A DNA stretch of 64,000 nt from Mermis nigrescens (GCA_036768485.1 JAVLUZ010000340.1:4957886-5021885), one strand, 5' to 3'; positions 11,637 to 23,988 are shown, counted from the stretch's first letter. Numbers and translations are program-made. Notes: generated by a model from the sequence alone, not told the origin.

Positions 11637-12859
11637 TAGTGCTGGCCTCTAAAAAAACCAGTCGATTTGTAAGCTAAAAAAACCACCCCTTTTCTCCATA
11701 ACCAAAAGGAGATGACTAATGATATTATACTAGCGAACAAGCTATGCCGTGAGGATTACAACTGACCCCTGGTCGCTTTCCGGATCATTCAGAAACTTGA
11801 GATATAAATTTGCCAAAAAGTTCCTAAAAATTGCCATTTTTATGATTTTTTTAAAGCATTTTTGATGGTCAGTATTTCTACCCGTATTCATATTTGGTGG
11901 AATCTTTTATGTTTTCACGTTAGGCTCCCTTGCAGACTAATGTCAGAAAAAATATAGTTCTCCTATGTCATCTACATAGCTACAGTATACCTTCAAAGCC
12001 AAACCTAAAAAAACCAGTTGTAACCTAAAAAAACCAGCGCCAATTTTTACAAAACTTAGCAAGAATGTGCCTCGTAGCACCTTTCATGATGCCTGATATT
12101 TATTTTTCACAAAAAAATAAGAATCACCCCAAAACTACCAAAAAAGTTCGATTGTAACCTAAAAAAACCACTGTAACCTAAAAAAAGACCAATGCTAAGT
12201 ATATGTTGTCATGACAACGAAATTACTTTTCATCAAGTTGCATAATTTTGCACTGATTTCTTGCAGAGGATGTAGAAGAGACTTACCTAGAGTCGTTTTC
12301 ATCACTTGAAGACTTTATTTGTAAAATTTATAGAACTTTTAATGAAATTCAGAAAAAATTATTGATTTTTATATAAATGTGATAAAATGAACGGAAATAT
12401 CGTAAAAAATGAATTTTTTTCAAAATTGTGATAATTTAAGGTCAACTAACTGTTTTACGCTGCCAACCATGCACTTCGCATAATATTTTGGGGGTGGTTT
12501 TTTTAGTTCCCATGGTTTTTTTAGGAAAAAGTGGTTTTTATTCAAAATTTCGTATTTCATGCAAGCTTGCTATGAAATATGGCGCTTAAAAAATTCTTCC
12601 ATGCTTTTAGAATATGTGATTTTGTATGATGATTCATGTCGAATGTTTATTTATAATTGTATTTCATTGTATATTAATGTTTCTTTTCTTATTGTGTTCT
12701 TTTTTGTGCGACGAAAATAAAATATTTGTATTGTATTTGTATAAGTTGTAGGCCTAGGGCAGCTGTCAAAAACAGGTGTTTGTTGACTTCTTCAATGTTA
12801 TTTGTTCTGAAGTTATAAGCCAAAAACATGAAATTGGTTTTTTTTAGAGGCCAGCACTA
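11637..12859. mobile_element. 1.2-kb non-autonomous DNA element with TA duplication and internal motif copies
   Basis: The left end TAGTGCTGGCCTCTAAAAAA and right end TTTTTTTAGAGGCCAGCACTA are inverted. TA flanks both sides, and the insertion splits the 20-bp array unit (GATGTA before, TAGATG after). The terminal motif CTAAAAAAACCA recurs inside at about 11668, 12003, 12025, 12154 and 12176 on one strand, and inverted at about 12497 and 12520, resembling arrays of transposase-binding sites. No transposase ORF is present. A short open segment near 12268-12370 is not recognisable. Confidence 0.8.
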
Positions 12860-12868
12860 TAGATGATT

Positions 12869-13230
12869 ATGAATGAATGAATGAATGAATGAAATAATTT
12901 ATTACTGAAACGCGACAATTACGAAAGATGTAAAAGAGTAATAAAACGTACGGTCAAAAGAATAAAAGCGTACAGCAAAAGGCGACGAGCGAGTCATGAA
13001 AATGACGATTTAAGCCCGCCCTATAATAAATTTGGATAAGTCGACATCAATTAATCTAGATTTGAATATATTCAAGTTAGGGGAAGAGACTACAAAATCA
13101 GGTAGGTGATTCCAAACAGAGATATACTTATAGAAAAACTCAAATTTTTGTAAATTAGAACGGACAAGAGGAACAACTAGCTTGAAACGATTTGTGCAGC
13201 GAGTAGTATTTTGTTTTATTTTATTTTATT
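12869..13230 (-). mobile_element. 5'-truncated LINE (CR1/Jockey-like) 3' end
   Basis: On the minus strand about 68 codons ending at stop 13010-13012 encode the C-terminal tail typical of CR1/Jockey-type reverse transcriptases: RCTNRFKLVVPLVR, then YISVWNHLPD, then NIFKSRLIDVDL. A 3' UTR of about 140 bases follows, ending in a (CATT)n-type tail at 12870-12893. The insertion is flanked by an exact 9-bp duplication TAGATGATT (12860-12868 and 13231-13239). The rest of the LINE is missing, as expected for incomplete target-primed reverse transcription. Confidence 0.85.
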
Positions 13231-13242
13231 TAGATGATTGAA

Positions 13243-13490
13243 ATGTCAAATTTTCAAAAAAAACGGGATTTTATGCCTCTTTCAAGCAATAATCTATAAC
13301 GTAGATGTTGAAAACACGATCTCGTCAACCATGAGAGTGAAAAAATCTTTGAAAAAATTTTTTTTCGGAAATTTTTTTTCACTCACATGGTTTCCGACAG
13401 TTATTTCGACTTCCAAGTTAAAGATTATTGTTTGAAAAGGCATAAAATCACGTTTTTTTTGAAAATTTGACAAGGTCACCTTATTCTCAA
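13243..13490. mobile_element. Near-palindromic MITE (foldback, about 245 bp)
   Basis: The halves, around GTCAAATTTTCAAAAAAAAC on the left and GTTTTTTTTGAAAATTTGAC on the right, are inverted copies that include the AAGCAATAATCTATAACGTA region. The overlapping plus- and minus-strand ORFs mirror each other because of this symmetry and are not genes. Confidence 0.65.
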
Positions 13491-16360
13491 TATACTCCAT
13501 TTTTTCATACTTTAGTTTTATTTGATTTCAAATCATTAAATTTTTTAAATTAATTTTTTGTTTGACTGATCGGTTGACTGCTTATTTTTTGAATAGTTGA
13601 TCAATCACTTCACTTGATCTCTTGTCTTGACTGGCTGATTAAGTCATCAGTCGGCTGTCTTGCTACTCGGTTAGCTATTTAAACACTTGATTATTTGGTC
13701 GGTTGCTTGGTGGTACTCAGTTCAGTTGGCGCGAAGCGAATTTCGAAGCGATTCTCAAAACTTTTGATAGAAAAAGTGCAAAAAATGCTTTCCGAACAAA
13801 CAAAAGATTAAAAATCAGTCAGACCCGTCAAAAGAAGTACAAATCCGTCACAAAAGCCGTTTAGTACCCCTTCCCATCAAAACTCCCTTCAACAGACCCC
13901 AAAACAAGTCAATTTGACGAGAAAGCGTCACCCCCAGCAAGCTACACCGGATGATTCCTAACGCCGAGGCCGGCCGGCCGACCGTCTCTGATTCCGATTT
14001 TAGATTTACAGTAACTTGTAATTTTCTCTTCTTTAGTAAACGCAGGGCCTTTAGGTTCTAACAAATAAAATATTAAGTGCAATTCTATTTTTATCTATAA
14101 AATTTTTTAAATATTTTTATCTTCTGTAGAAGACATCATTAGAAATGAAATTTTCTAATACCCGCGATCCACGACTATCAGTGGTCATACAACGCATCAT
14201 TGCTCAAAAAAATCGTGAAGGACGTTCCATTTGATTATTGTCGTGAGAATTTTTTTCATTCCTTCCTTTTCAGTCGGTGGCGTTGCTAGTGCACATGGTT
14301 AGCCATGACCAAGCGTCCGCATGATGAGAAGGGTTTAGGCTTTTTTGGAAATGAAGATAAAAAACTCTATTTAGAAAACAATGTGAAGCGGAGGTCAAAA
14401 GAGCAAAAATTCTTGCTTTCCGAAAAATTGCTTGAAATTCGACCGCCAAAAGTAAAGCATTTTCACGACCTACCGCTTTTGCAACATTTCCGGCTCTTTC
14501 AAAACACTAGAAGATGTTGACTTACCTTTTTCCAGACTGAGGTGACCGTGGTGGGTCGGGTTGAGTTAGGTGGGAGGGGCTTTCAATCCCTGCAAAAAGC
14601 TTTTCAACCCCACCCCCTTACCCCCGCAAAAACCTTTCATTTCGCTCGAATTTTTTGATTTTCCAAAAAGGTCATAGAAAAGGTGATGTTTCAAGCGCCT
14701 CTAGGGATTTTGGCTCGAAAAAGACTAACGTTCGGCATTTCGCGTCATAATATTAACTTTATTTATGACTTCTACTTATTCGGGTTTTTTTTCATATTTT
14801 TCAAATTGTTCAGCGTGTTCATTTCTGGAAAAAAAGATAGTCAGAAACCCCAAAAATTCTAATGATGTAGTGTACGACTGACCCTTGACTTTGTTGTGCC
14901 ATTGACTGGAACCTCGGATTCGATCTTTCCTGGCGGATTCGATCTTTCCTGGCTTTCTTTTTCACGCCTCATTTTTGTTAATAATAAAATGATAATAATA
15001 ATGAATGAAAAACATGGGTTTAAATAAAATATAAATCTTACTGCATATGCATACAACTCGCTGGATTTTGTAAATAATTGTGCAAAAATATTTCCATTTT
15101 TTTACGTTAAATAAATTTTGCATATTTAAATGAATAGAGGTTCGGCACTTGACGATTTCTGCTGCATAGTTTCAGCAAAATTATTATTTGTCATTTCTCG
15201 CTTTGAAAATCTCAATTTCGATTATCATCCGTTCCGCTTCCTGATCTAATTTGACGATGATGGCGCTGCAAATATCTAAGTACCTGCTCTGCCGCTTAAA
15301 ATATATATTGTTTTGTCAATCCAGTGTCCCATTTTCGAGCAGAAAAGAAAAGTTACGCTTCGTATGAAAAGTTTTCTGTTTGCACATGCATTGCATAGAG
15401 AGAGGTAATTCATCGTCTTTTACTAACTTACTCGACGAATTGTTTATTGTCTGAATGGTATGTGCGCAGATCTTAATGCTTGAGCAAAAAGAAGACATGG
15501 CCTACATTTCCGCATAATATTCCACTATGTAGAGACTTACATAGGTATGGAGCATTCGATCCTTATGTTAATTCTGGAGGCCCTGTTAGAACGGTTTATG
15601 GTTACTTATTTTGGCTGAACACTGAAGTGCCAAAAGTTATTGAATTCTAGTTTTGCACGTTTCGAATTAAATACTTGCTTTCTTGGTTTTCTTTCCATCC
15701 ACCGCAACCTGCAGTCTTTTTTTGGAGCCGATTTTTCGTATGCCATCGGATGAAACATATTACGCAATTTTAATTTACCTACTCATTTGGCATTTACGTA
15801 AGTGTGCGTCCGTTATTTTCTCTTTCGACTGGCTTTGGCGAGTTTTGTATAACAATCTTCGGATCAGCAATAATAATACTCATATTTAGTTTTGCAGAAA
15901 ATGTGAAATTTTCCAACCTATGGTGTGATTTCGCTTGGACAATTTAGTTTAATTTTTATACATATATGAATTTGCTATTCCTCAAAGAAGCTTTTCTCTA
16001 TTAGTCTTCCAAACGCACAAACGAATCTCATTGATGTCGTTAGAGCATCGCTTGAATTTTGACAGCTTGTCGATTCGATTCGTCAGCTGACTAATTTTCG
16101 TAGTTATTGCGCCCTTTCTAAGTTATATTCTTTTTCACTATCTATTTCACGCCTGACATGTGATTTTCCCAAGTTCCATTTTGTTCATATCTCTATTCAT
16201 TCATCATTTTGTCGATTTTCACTTAGCTATTATTGAAGTGAATACATTATAAACTCATTCTACATATCTCATTTAATTTTTTAAGTTATCACACTTAGAT
16301 ACATAATGTTATTTATTCTATTAATATTGTAGTTATGTTCGAATAAGTTCTTGGGAGATA
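13491..16360. other. Gene-poor stretch, unassigned
   Basis: No gene is assigned. About 14575-14870 is a diverged 400-bp MITE of the type at 29176. A direct repeat of GGATTCGATCTTTCCTGG lies near 14918-14955. Strong minus-strand donor-like GTAAGT strings occur at about 15431 and 15531, so unrecognised exons are possible. Confidence 0.4.
15715..15796 (+). CDS. Possible exon of unknown membrane protein
   Basis: A stretch after an acceptor-like CCTGCAG and before a strong donor GTAAGTGT is open in one frame. It reads LFLEPIFRMPSDETYY followed by a hydrophobic AILIYLLIWHL. The splice-site pairing and hydrophobic content are suggestive only. No neighbouring exon was found and no family was recognised. 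Confidence 0.2.
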
Positions 16361-17052
16361 CAGGGTGGCTAAAAAAAGAATGGCATATTGATCCCTATAA
16401 CTTCTCCGATACTTGACCAAATTGAACGCGGTTTGCTTTTTCTAAGAGTCTGTGCAAGAATGAGCTGAAGTTTCATCCATGCAGTAGAAGTCGGTTTTTC
16501 GTCTTTTTTGCAGATTTTTTTTGCCTTAAAAGGCTATCTGTACTTATGTGTAACTCCCCAACAAAAAAGATAATTAATTGCGGTTTGGTTTATATGAAGC
16601 CAAAATTATTTGTTTACAGCTCTGTTTATTTTTATTTTGCTTGCGTCAGCCTGTGCGGAACAGCAGTAGCTTTAACACAGGTTGTTGCACTCATACATCA
16701 AGATGTGCAACCTTTGATTAAAGTTCAATTATTTTACAGCAAAAGCAAATTGTGTGAGTGATAGACAATTAAAAGGGCTTTTAGATAAAAGAAGTTCCAT
16801 TTCATGGTCTTAAGGTTTGTTGAAGTTAGAGGGTTTCAAAGGCAAATAATGCTTCTGGCAGATGCTTTCATGACTCAAAAAACGACTTCTGCTTAATTTA
16901 TTATAGACCAACATTAGCTCATTCTGAATTTATAAAACTTTACCGACATTCTTACAGAGTTAATAGGCTATTGAACGAAGCAAACCGTGTCTAATTTGGT
17001 CTAGTATTAAGTAAAAGGATCAATATGCCATTCGTTGTTTTGAGCCACCCTG
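16361..17052. mobile_element. mariner/Tc1-type MITE
   Basis: Inverted ends CAGGGTGGCTAAAAAAAGAA and TTGTTTTGAGCCACCCTG are flanked by TA on both sides. The inverted match extends inward through TGGCATATTGATCC and GGATCAATATGCCA. Ends of this CAGGGTGGC form are typical of mariner-like elements. At 692 bp without a transposase it is non-autonomous; a 71-codon ORF inside has no recognised domain. Confidence 0.8.
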
Positions 17053-17054
17053 TA

Positions 17055-18084
17055 TAAAAATCGATAGAAATTCAAATGAAGAGTTGCTTTTCGTTGCTTC
17101 TATGATTATCATTTGCAGAGGAAAATCGTTTTTTGCTTACAAGATGATTTTGAAGAATGTTTTTCTGCGTTACTTATCTACTCTTTTCGTGCTATTAAGC
17201 TAAAAAATCGTTCTTATAGTCGGACAAGGATGCGTAGCATGTGCTTCATAATTAGCTTTAGATTTTATTTATTTACTTTAATTCGTCAAAACTCAATAGT
17301 GTTTGGTCATGAAAACTTTAAATGTTTGTTTATTTCTACAGATGCTTAATCATTTGTATATAGGGTTAAAATTGTTATCCGAAATAACGATTTTTATTTC
17401 ATTATGAACATTATGATCTCATTCGATAAATGACTTAGGTACATGTCTCTCTTTCTTTATCCCTTAAATTAGCGCAAGTTGCTCGTAGTGATTAAATCCA
17501 GCTCAAAGATTGGTTTTAGTACAAAGATTATATATGCTATGTTTTCCAAAGCGTTTTATCGTAACAATGCTTCAATATGCACTTCAAATCAAATCAAAAA
17601 CATTTAATGCTTCAATATGCACTTCAAATCAAATCAAAAACATTTATTGCAACGTCCGGGAAAAACACACAAATACAAAAAAGAGTGCAACTTTCGATAA
17701 AAAAAGATGACGAGTTTTTAAATGACACATGACAACATATATACGACTATAACGTCATCAATATGGATATGCAGTCACAAGAGTGGCAACTTACGTGCTG
17801 ACCGAATTATTTTTGAGGACTGCTTCCCGATTGCCCGTCGATCTCTTTCTTGGTCCGTTCTAATCATAAATTTTTTACGCCTAGCAATCAATCATTAGGT
17901 GTATGCCATACAATTATAATTTTCTGGAAGCTTTCCGTGTTTTTTATTGCGTAGTAAAAATATTGCCAAAAGACTCATTGTGCAGAGATATTCGCCAAAG
18001 GGAATTTTTTGTGCTCTTTTGACATTTCAACATTTCCTATGCCATTTTAGGTTTTTAAATTGAACCCACCCTCGAGCTGACAGC
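17055..18084. other. Unassigned stretch with an exact 40-bp tandem duplication
   Basis: No gene was recognised. At 17565-17644 a 40-base unit beginning AATGCTTCAATATGCACTTC occurs twice in perfect tandem. Elsewhere it is AT-rich single-copy-looking sequence. Confidence 0.5.
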
Positions 18085-18317
18085 CGTAGATGCACAACAT
18101 GGCCGATCTGGGGAGGGGGATTCAGCCGGGCCAGAGTGACCTTGAAAACTGGTATAAACACTAAAATAGCGTTAAAACTACGGTATTACATAGTTTCTCA
18201 TCAATTTCAAGCACTCATCAACTTTTTCGCCAACCTGATGCCTCATATACCCGTGAAAATTTCCAATTTTTCCAGGGGGTCCAGAGACCCCGAACCCCCT
18301 CCACGTGCATGTCTGCT
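18085..18317 (+). mobile_element. hAT-like MITE, family 3
   Basis: It starts near CGTAGATGCACAACATGGCC and ends near CACGTGCATGTCTG, and shares the interior GGCCGATCTGGGGAGGGGG with the copies at 30045-30347 (+), 27719-27992 (-) and 60544-60787 (-). It has no coding capacity. Confidence 0.55.
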
Positions 18318-18551
18318 AAAAACGCTATGAATTTTTGTATGCCAGTGGCATGCTCCAAAAGACGCTTCATAAAAGATTTTATTGGCATTCAGAATTCTCA
18401 AATTGAAAGCTCATTATCAGAAAAACATTGAGAGTAATAAAAAGAATATGTTCAAAACGTTATTGCTTCCGCATTTTTTTGTTGGAGGACTTTAAAAATC
18501 AATTTTAAACTCGTCATTTTCCCGACTTTTTTCAGCATTAAGTCTTGAACC

Positions 18552-18811
18552 TTAAAAAATCTGGTCTTGTTCTTTGCCAAGTTTGTGAAGTTCCACCATT
18601 GTCAACGCTATAAAAATGTCAGCTGCAATTGTATAGGAATGCAAAGTATATAGACCTGTGTGTGATATCCATGATATAGATACAAGCGCTAACCAACATG
18701 CTTGAACGATAAAACTTGCGAAATATGATCTACTTAGGTTGTTTGCCCGTCTCAGCTCGCTAAATCGTTGCATAAAAAAATTAGTAATCAGATACATAGC
18801 CGTACTTTCAG
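18552..18811 (-). CDS. Possible exon of a multi-pass membrane protein
   Basis: An open segment runs from an ACTGCAG acceptor-like site to a stop and encodes about 86 residues. It includes YLITNFFMQRFSELRRAN and two hydrophobic stretches, FIVQACWLALVSISWIS and YTIAADIFIALTMV. The first motif faintly resembles chemosensory receptor loops, but this is weak. No partner exons were identified. Confidence 0.22.
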
Positions 18812-18865
18812 CTGCAGTATATGATCGCGCGCTATATCAAGAGCAACTTCTAATGCTTACAGGTC

Positions 18866-19632
18866 TAAAGCCGTATTTATACTTCACGCAGGATCGCGTC
18901 GCAGGATTAAATGGCGTGACTTTTTCTAAAAATAGCACATCCTGCGAAAATCGTGCGAATTGACGCATCGCGCCGTCCGTTTATACTTCCTGCGAAAAAT
19001 CGTGCGATAATCGACAAAATTCGTCGCATCGCGTCTTCGATTTATACTTGCTGCGATTTCTCGCAAACTCGACTATCCTGCGATAAATCGTGCGATTTTT
19101 TCTGCGAATCTTGCGAATCATCGCACGATTTTTTCGCGCATATTTTTGCTCATTTTCGTCCTCGCCTGACCTCATTACAAATTCAAAGCATTGTTGCGTG
19201 ACATAAATGATTTAAGTAGGCACGTCGACCCGCGTCGATCGGCGTTGTACATGTCAAATTTGACAGTTCAATAGAAATGTGCGCAAAAAAAGGACGCGAA
19301 TTCGCTTCCGAGCCCAATTTTGCGAATTCGCGTCGGACGTCAACTTGTTACTAAAATTAGTAATTTTTGACATTTTTCGCGGAGATGAACGCGATGAAGT
19401 ATAAACTGAAATGCGATTCATCGCACGACGAAATTTCTTGCCTGCGCGAATTATTAAGCGATGCGAACTTCGCAGGAAGTATAAATCGAAAAATCGTATC
19501 GCGGACAATCCTGCGATTCGCGCGAACAATTATTCGCGCGATAGTATAAATCGAATTCGCGTGCTTTGCCCGATCCTGCGACTGCGATATTTCGCAAGTT
19601 CGGCGCGATGCGTGAAGTATAAACCAGGCTTA
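18866..19632. mobile_element. MITE with long inverted, internally repeated arms
   Basis: The left end AAAGCCGTATTTATACTTCA and right end TGAAGTATAAACCAGGCTTA are inverted. Inside, the phrase TTTATACTT.CTGCGA recurs at about 18980 and 19040 and, inverted, at about 19475 and 19540. Flanks CTAA and TTAA suggest a TTAA-type target. ORFs in this region are by-products of the repeats. Confidence 0.65.
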
Positions 19633-20440
19633 ACACTTTTTATCTGCTCTGCGTATCTAAGTAGCCGTTTTTTTCAAACGTTAATAAAATGACACAAGTT
19701 ACGAATGTGTCGGACAAGATGGAGATAAGATGAAGATATTATGGATAAGATGATAAAATGAAGTATAGTTCGAGGTCGGCTACCTTGTTCAAAAACTGTA
19801 TCGACACGTTCTTTATTTTTTTTTGTTTCCTCAGTTTAATTCTCAGATTTTATGTTGTTTTCTATTATGCTACCTCACAAATCCGTCACGCTTTGGGGAG
19901 GAAGCAATAATTTACCTTAATTAAATTTCTCGTCAATGCATTATTTAATTTTAAATTTCTGTAATTTCATAAAAAGAGTTTTGATATTAATTTCGCCCAA
20001 TTTTTTTCTTCCAAATTTTCCGCTTTTGCCCACTGCGGATTCTAAATGTCGAACCTTCCCAAGTGCACGTCTGATCTTGAATCGATGACTTGACCGCGGG
20101 GTATCATTCGTCGAAATTCTGTCACGTACATGATTCGATTCGTGATTAAAACGACCCTCTCTGCCTACATATAAAAAATTTCTCTTATTCTTCGGCACTA
20201 GCACATTTTGGCACACATTTTTCATAAAATGACCTTTTCATCCAATCGCGACGAATTTTTCATGTACCTATCTAGTAATTTTGTTCCACGCGGGGTCCCT
20301 TTTTTAAAGCGATCATGGTCTAATTTTTTTAGTCTTTATACGCATGGACAATTTTATGATTTCGTATTGTTTTTGTCATTTATTCGATACGCATGAGTTT
20401 CCGAAAATATTTCCGGGTAGATGCGTAAATTATGATTGTG
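19633..20440. other. No recognisable feature
   Basis: This is AT-rich sequence without repeats I can match elsewhere in the window. A minus-strand ORF of 94 codons (19941-20225) is basic and not recognisable, and I do not call it a gene. Confidence 0.4.
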
Positions 20441-21520
20441 TCCCGGGTGACCGACATATGGTATTAAAAATAGATCTGTCAATCAAAAAAATTCCCGTCT
20501 GGCCGACAGTCCCGGGTGGCCGGGGGTACCGGGTGGCCGACAGTCCCGAGTGGCCGACTGTACCGAGTGGCCGACAGTTCCGGGTGGCCGACTGTACTGG
20601 CTGGCCGACAGTCCCGGGTGACCGACAAGTGATATAATTATAGGTTTGTCATAAAAATGCCTAACTGACTAATGATTTCGGACTTGATGCTTTTTCAAGC
20701 AGGTATATACCTATTTATGCACATAAATAGTTTTACCAATGCGATAACATTGCTCATACGAATTCATAGCAAATTTAAAACATGCTGGATTTTGTAAAAA
20801 AGGCCTATTATTTAAAATGCGTAATATTTTAGTGCTATCCTACTTAAACTTATTGTGGCTATCCTACTTTAATTTTATTGTTTAGTGCAATCCTACTTAA
20901 ACTTATTTAGTGCTATCCTACTTAGTGCTATCCTGTGTACTTAACCTTATTGTTTAGTGCTATCCTACTTAAACTTATTGTGACAAAAATGAATCTTTGA
21001 TACAAAATTTATACCTTTGATATTCTATATTAAATATGTACATTCAATAAGTTTATATACAATATGTACATGTAATAAGTTTTTATTCACATTTATGCCA
21101 GTGAAAACTTTATTGCTATTCTTAGAGAATGAAAAAATTACGTATTTCGATTATGAAAAAATGTACGTGCATACATACATACGTACGAATGTACATATAT
21201 TCATAGTAATAGTACAACCGGGTCATTTTGGAATTTTTAAGCCATCTAACGATCACCCGGTACAGTGTCGGCCACCCGGGACTTTTGGCCACCCGGTACA
21301 GTCGGCCACTCGGGACTGTCGGCCACCCGGTACAGTCGGCCACCCAGAACTGTCGGCCACTCCGGTACAGTCGGCCACCCGGGACTGTCGGCCACTCGGA
21401 ACAGTCGGCCAGTAGGTACTGTCGGTCACTCGGGAACTTTTTGATTGACAGATCTATTTTTATACTATTTGTCGGTGACCCGGGACTGTCGGTCACCCAG
21501 GACTGTCGGTGACCCGGGAC
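20441..21520. mobile_element. Foldback-like element with tandem-repeat arms
   Basis: The left arm (about 20441-20632) and right arm (about 21251-21520) are inverted copies built from tandem 15-20 base units such as CCGGGTGGCCGACAGTC. Both contain the spacer ATAGATCTGTCAATCAAAAA or its complement. Outer ends are TCCCGGGTGACCGAC and GTCGGTGACCCGGGA. The loop carries a separate array of TTAGTGCTATCCTACTTAAA units at about 20830-20985. ORFs across the arms are artefacts of the repeats. Confidence 0.75.
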
Positions 21521-21876
21521 GTTACCTGAATTATTAGCAATTGCAGGACAACCATATTTCATTCATTTTTTACTGACCGGTAAGAGAAGCAATTAAAGTA
21601 GTTAATTACGAGTATTCTCGTTATGCAGGAGTTGCATTTCATTTTTCGTTTTTAGAAGTAGGAATCGTATGACATCGCAAAATCAGGCCGCCTTGCGCAC
21701 TAAAACGAAAACTTGAAAGAGTAAGAAAGATCCATAATTTTCATTTGGCCACGTTTAAATGATTTTTGCCGAAAATATTACAATTTTAAGTAGTCCATAT
21801 TGAACCCAATTTTTGAAACAATGAAACCCTCGCTATTTGATAATACGCTGACATTCAAATTACGTTGAGTTACTAG

Positions 21877-22131
21877 CACACCTGGGCGTGGGGGGTTTGG
21901 GGGTATGCACCCACCCCCCCCGAGAAACTAAAATAAAATACCCCCCCCCAAGAATTCAATTTTTGAAATTTTTTTTCGTTTTTTCGCAATTTTTTGATGC
22001 CAATGGATAGTGATCGATGCTAAGCACGTCGAAAAATGGTGTTTTTTCGCCATACCACCATTTTTAAGGCCATTTTTTGACCTTCAAAAAATCTTGCACC
22101 CCCGCCAGAATTTTCTTGCTGCCCACGTATG
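21877..22131 (+). mobile_element. hAT-like MITE, family 1 (255 bp)
   Basis: It starts CACACCTGGGCGTGGGGG and ends GCTGCCCACGTATG. It is flanked by an exact 8-bp duplication GTTACTAG (21869-21876 and 22132-22139). The interior holds a conserved GATGCCAATGGATAGTG block found in all family members. Confidence 0.88.
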
Positions 22132-22139
22132 GTTACTAG

Positions 22140-23988
22140 CCTTGTGGAAATCATGAATGATATGGGAGACTGCCTGGGATTAGAGTCTATAAGTCCGTAT
22201 TCAAGAAGCTGCTATACTTTTAAATAAACATCGAAAATAATAAATGATAATTTTCTTTATGCTCTACTGTGAGATGTGCATTGTTTTAAAAAAAAGTTGC
22301 AAGTTTTCTCTATTTCGACTCAATGTTGCTTAAGACTTTCTGAAAAAATCTTTGATTCCACTTGAAATTAACATTAGGGGCCGGCTTACGTGTCTCTACC
22401 TTTATTTTATCATGACTTGATCAATAGCTTAGTTACGTTTCATTTTCAGGCTAAATATGTAGCTCTTTATGACGTATTTTAAATAAATTTAGTTGAATTC
22501 CACAAAATATTTTGCTGAAGTCAGTCGCGTTTTAAACTTAGGTAGTTTCATTCGATTAGCGCAAACTTTGCGATTAGAAACTTGTTTATTTGGCTCATAA
22601 TGTAGAGAAATTGGTCGAATTTCATTGACAACTAAAAAAGTTGTCGCAAAATTGAGATAAGGAGACTTACGTGGATCATCCTTTTTCACTTCTCCACGAA
22701 CATTGCAAGTTGATTGCAGCGAGATCTGCATAGCAGCTCGACTGGCACTAATCGTGTGTTTGCAATCATATGTATTCGTGAAGGCAGGAGGTGGTGGGCT
22801 TTGACCCTCGAAAATGGCTGCCGACCTCTCCCATAGAATTGTCAATTTTCGAAAAAATCGTAAAAGGTGTGCTGTTTTAAGTATTTTTTCCTAAATTTTT
22901 GGATCAGGAGCGTCAAATTTTCATCGCTTCGCGCCGTATACTAATTTTTCGACTATAATTTGTTCAATTTACATAACTTTTTTGATTATTTTCAAAATTT
23001 TTTGTTCTTATGCTCTAGAGAAGGAGCACGGTCTGAAAAAGTCGATAAACAGCGTTTTTAACGTTCTCTTATTGTTTTTTAGTTCGAAAGAAGCAATTTT
23101 TAAAAAGTTTTTCTGCATTGACCTTCCCCAAAATTTCCATGCTGTACATGTATGTATCTTGGGACGCTTCCATTTTCCATTGGAAGTAAGCACAAGAGAA
23201 ATACTAGACGAAGTAGCTAAAGAATCACTATAATCTGCTTCTTGATGATCCAACGAGTTTCTAAAGTACACTACCAGTAAAATGTTCTGAAAGCGTCTGG
23301 GCGCTTTTCAATAGATCGCCATGCAATTTTAGCGTATCGTAATTTACCTGTCGCGAAACTTATTTGCGAACTTAAACATATATTAACTTTTTCCGCACAC
23401 TAAAAATGTCAATAAAAGACTTGGGTCTATTTGACAAATGTTAACAGAACTTGTCTGACACATGAGCCCACACTTTCGACAGCTGTGCAAGGAATATAAA
23501 ATTAAGTTGATTTTAGCGTCCACTAACTTTTAAAATCCATTCATGGTGTTTATTTGGTTTCTCGCATCCTAATTTATTTATTACGCCAGCCTGAATGTTT
23601 GTATCATTTTACTCAGGGAATAAATTTTTTAGTCGTGTTTAGCATGATGTGCGTAACCTAGCAAATAATTACTGAATAAATTCTCACGCCTTCCTATGTT
23701 TGCGTACAAGTATCTTGAATTCTATGACATAATATGCATCTTGATTTTTACGAAATAGTAAACATCGTTTCCATTCAATCGTTCTCAGCACTCCTATATA
23801 TTCGAATAAGCTGCAAATAGGTTTTTAATTGAGAATTAGGAATTTCCAGAGTTTAGTAGATTCAGGGTTATCGAAAAATTTTCCAAATTCACGTGATTCA
23901 TTGACTCATGCCTTATAAATTCAGCTTTAACTAGATTTTTTGGTTGGGAAAGAAGAAATATAGTTTGGAGAAATTTTTTTCTTTACAG
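22140..23988. other. Region upstream of the ZIP13 gene
   Basis: About 22790-23155 is a diverged 400-bp MITE with an AATTTCCATGCTGTACATG right end. The rest, including the 830 bases before the first recognised ZIP13 exon, holds no clear repeat. A first ZIP13 exon, coding or non-coding, should lie here, but I could not identify it. Confidence 0.4.
22674..22790 (-). CDS. Possible exon next to a MITE
   Basis: On the minus strand an open segment reads CKHTISASRAAMQ, then QSTCNVRGEVKKDDP, and runs into a strong donor GTAAGTCTC. Its upstream side abuts the MITE remnant at 22790-23155. Beyond that remnant another open minus-strand segment (about 23155-23270) reads LDHQEADYSDSLATS, then LVLTSNGKWKRPK. 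They could be parts of one gene disrupted by the element. No family was recognised. Confidence 0.25.

Noticed and set aside
13238..13500. Overlapping plus and minus ORFs of about 65 codons
   Set aside because: They arise from a palindromic MITE.
20344..21562. ORFs rich in GRQFRVADC-like repeats
   Set aside because: They follow the tandem units of the foldback arms and mirror each other on both strands.
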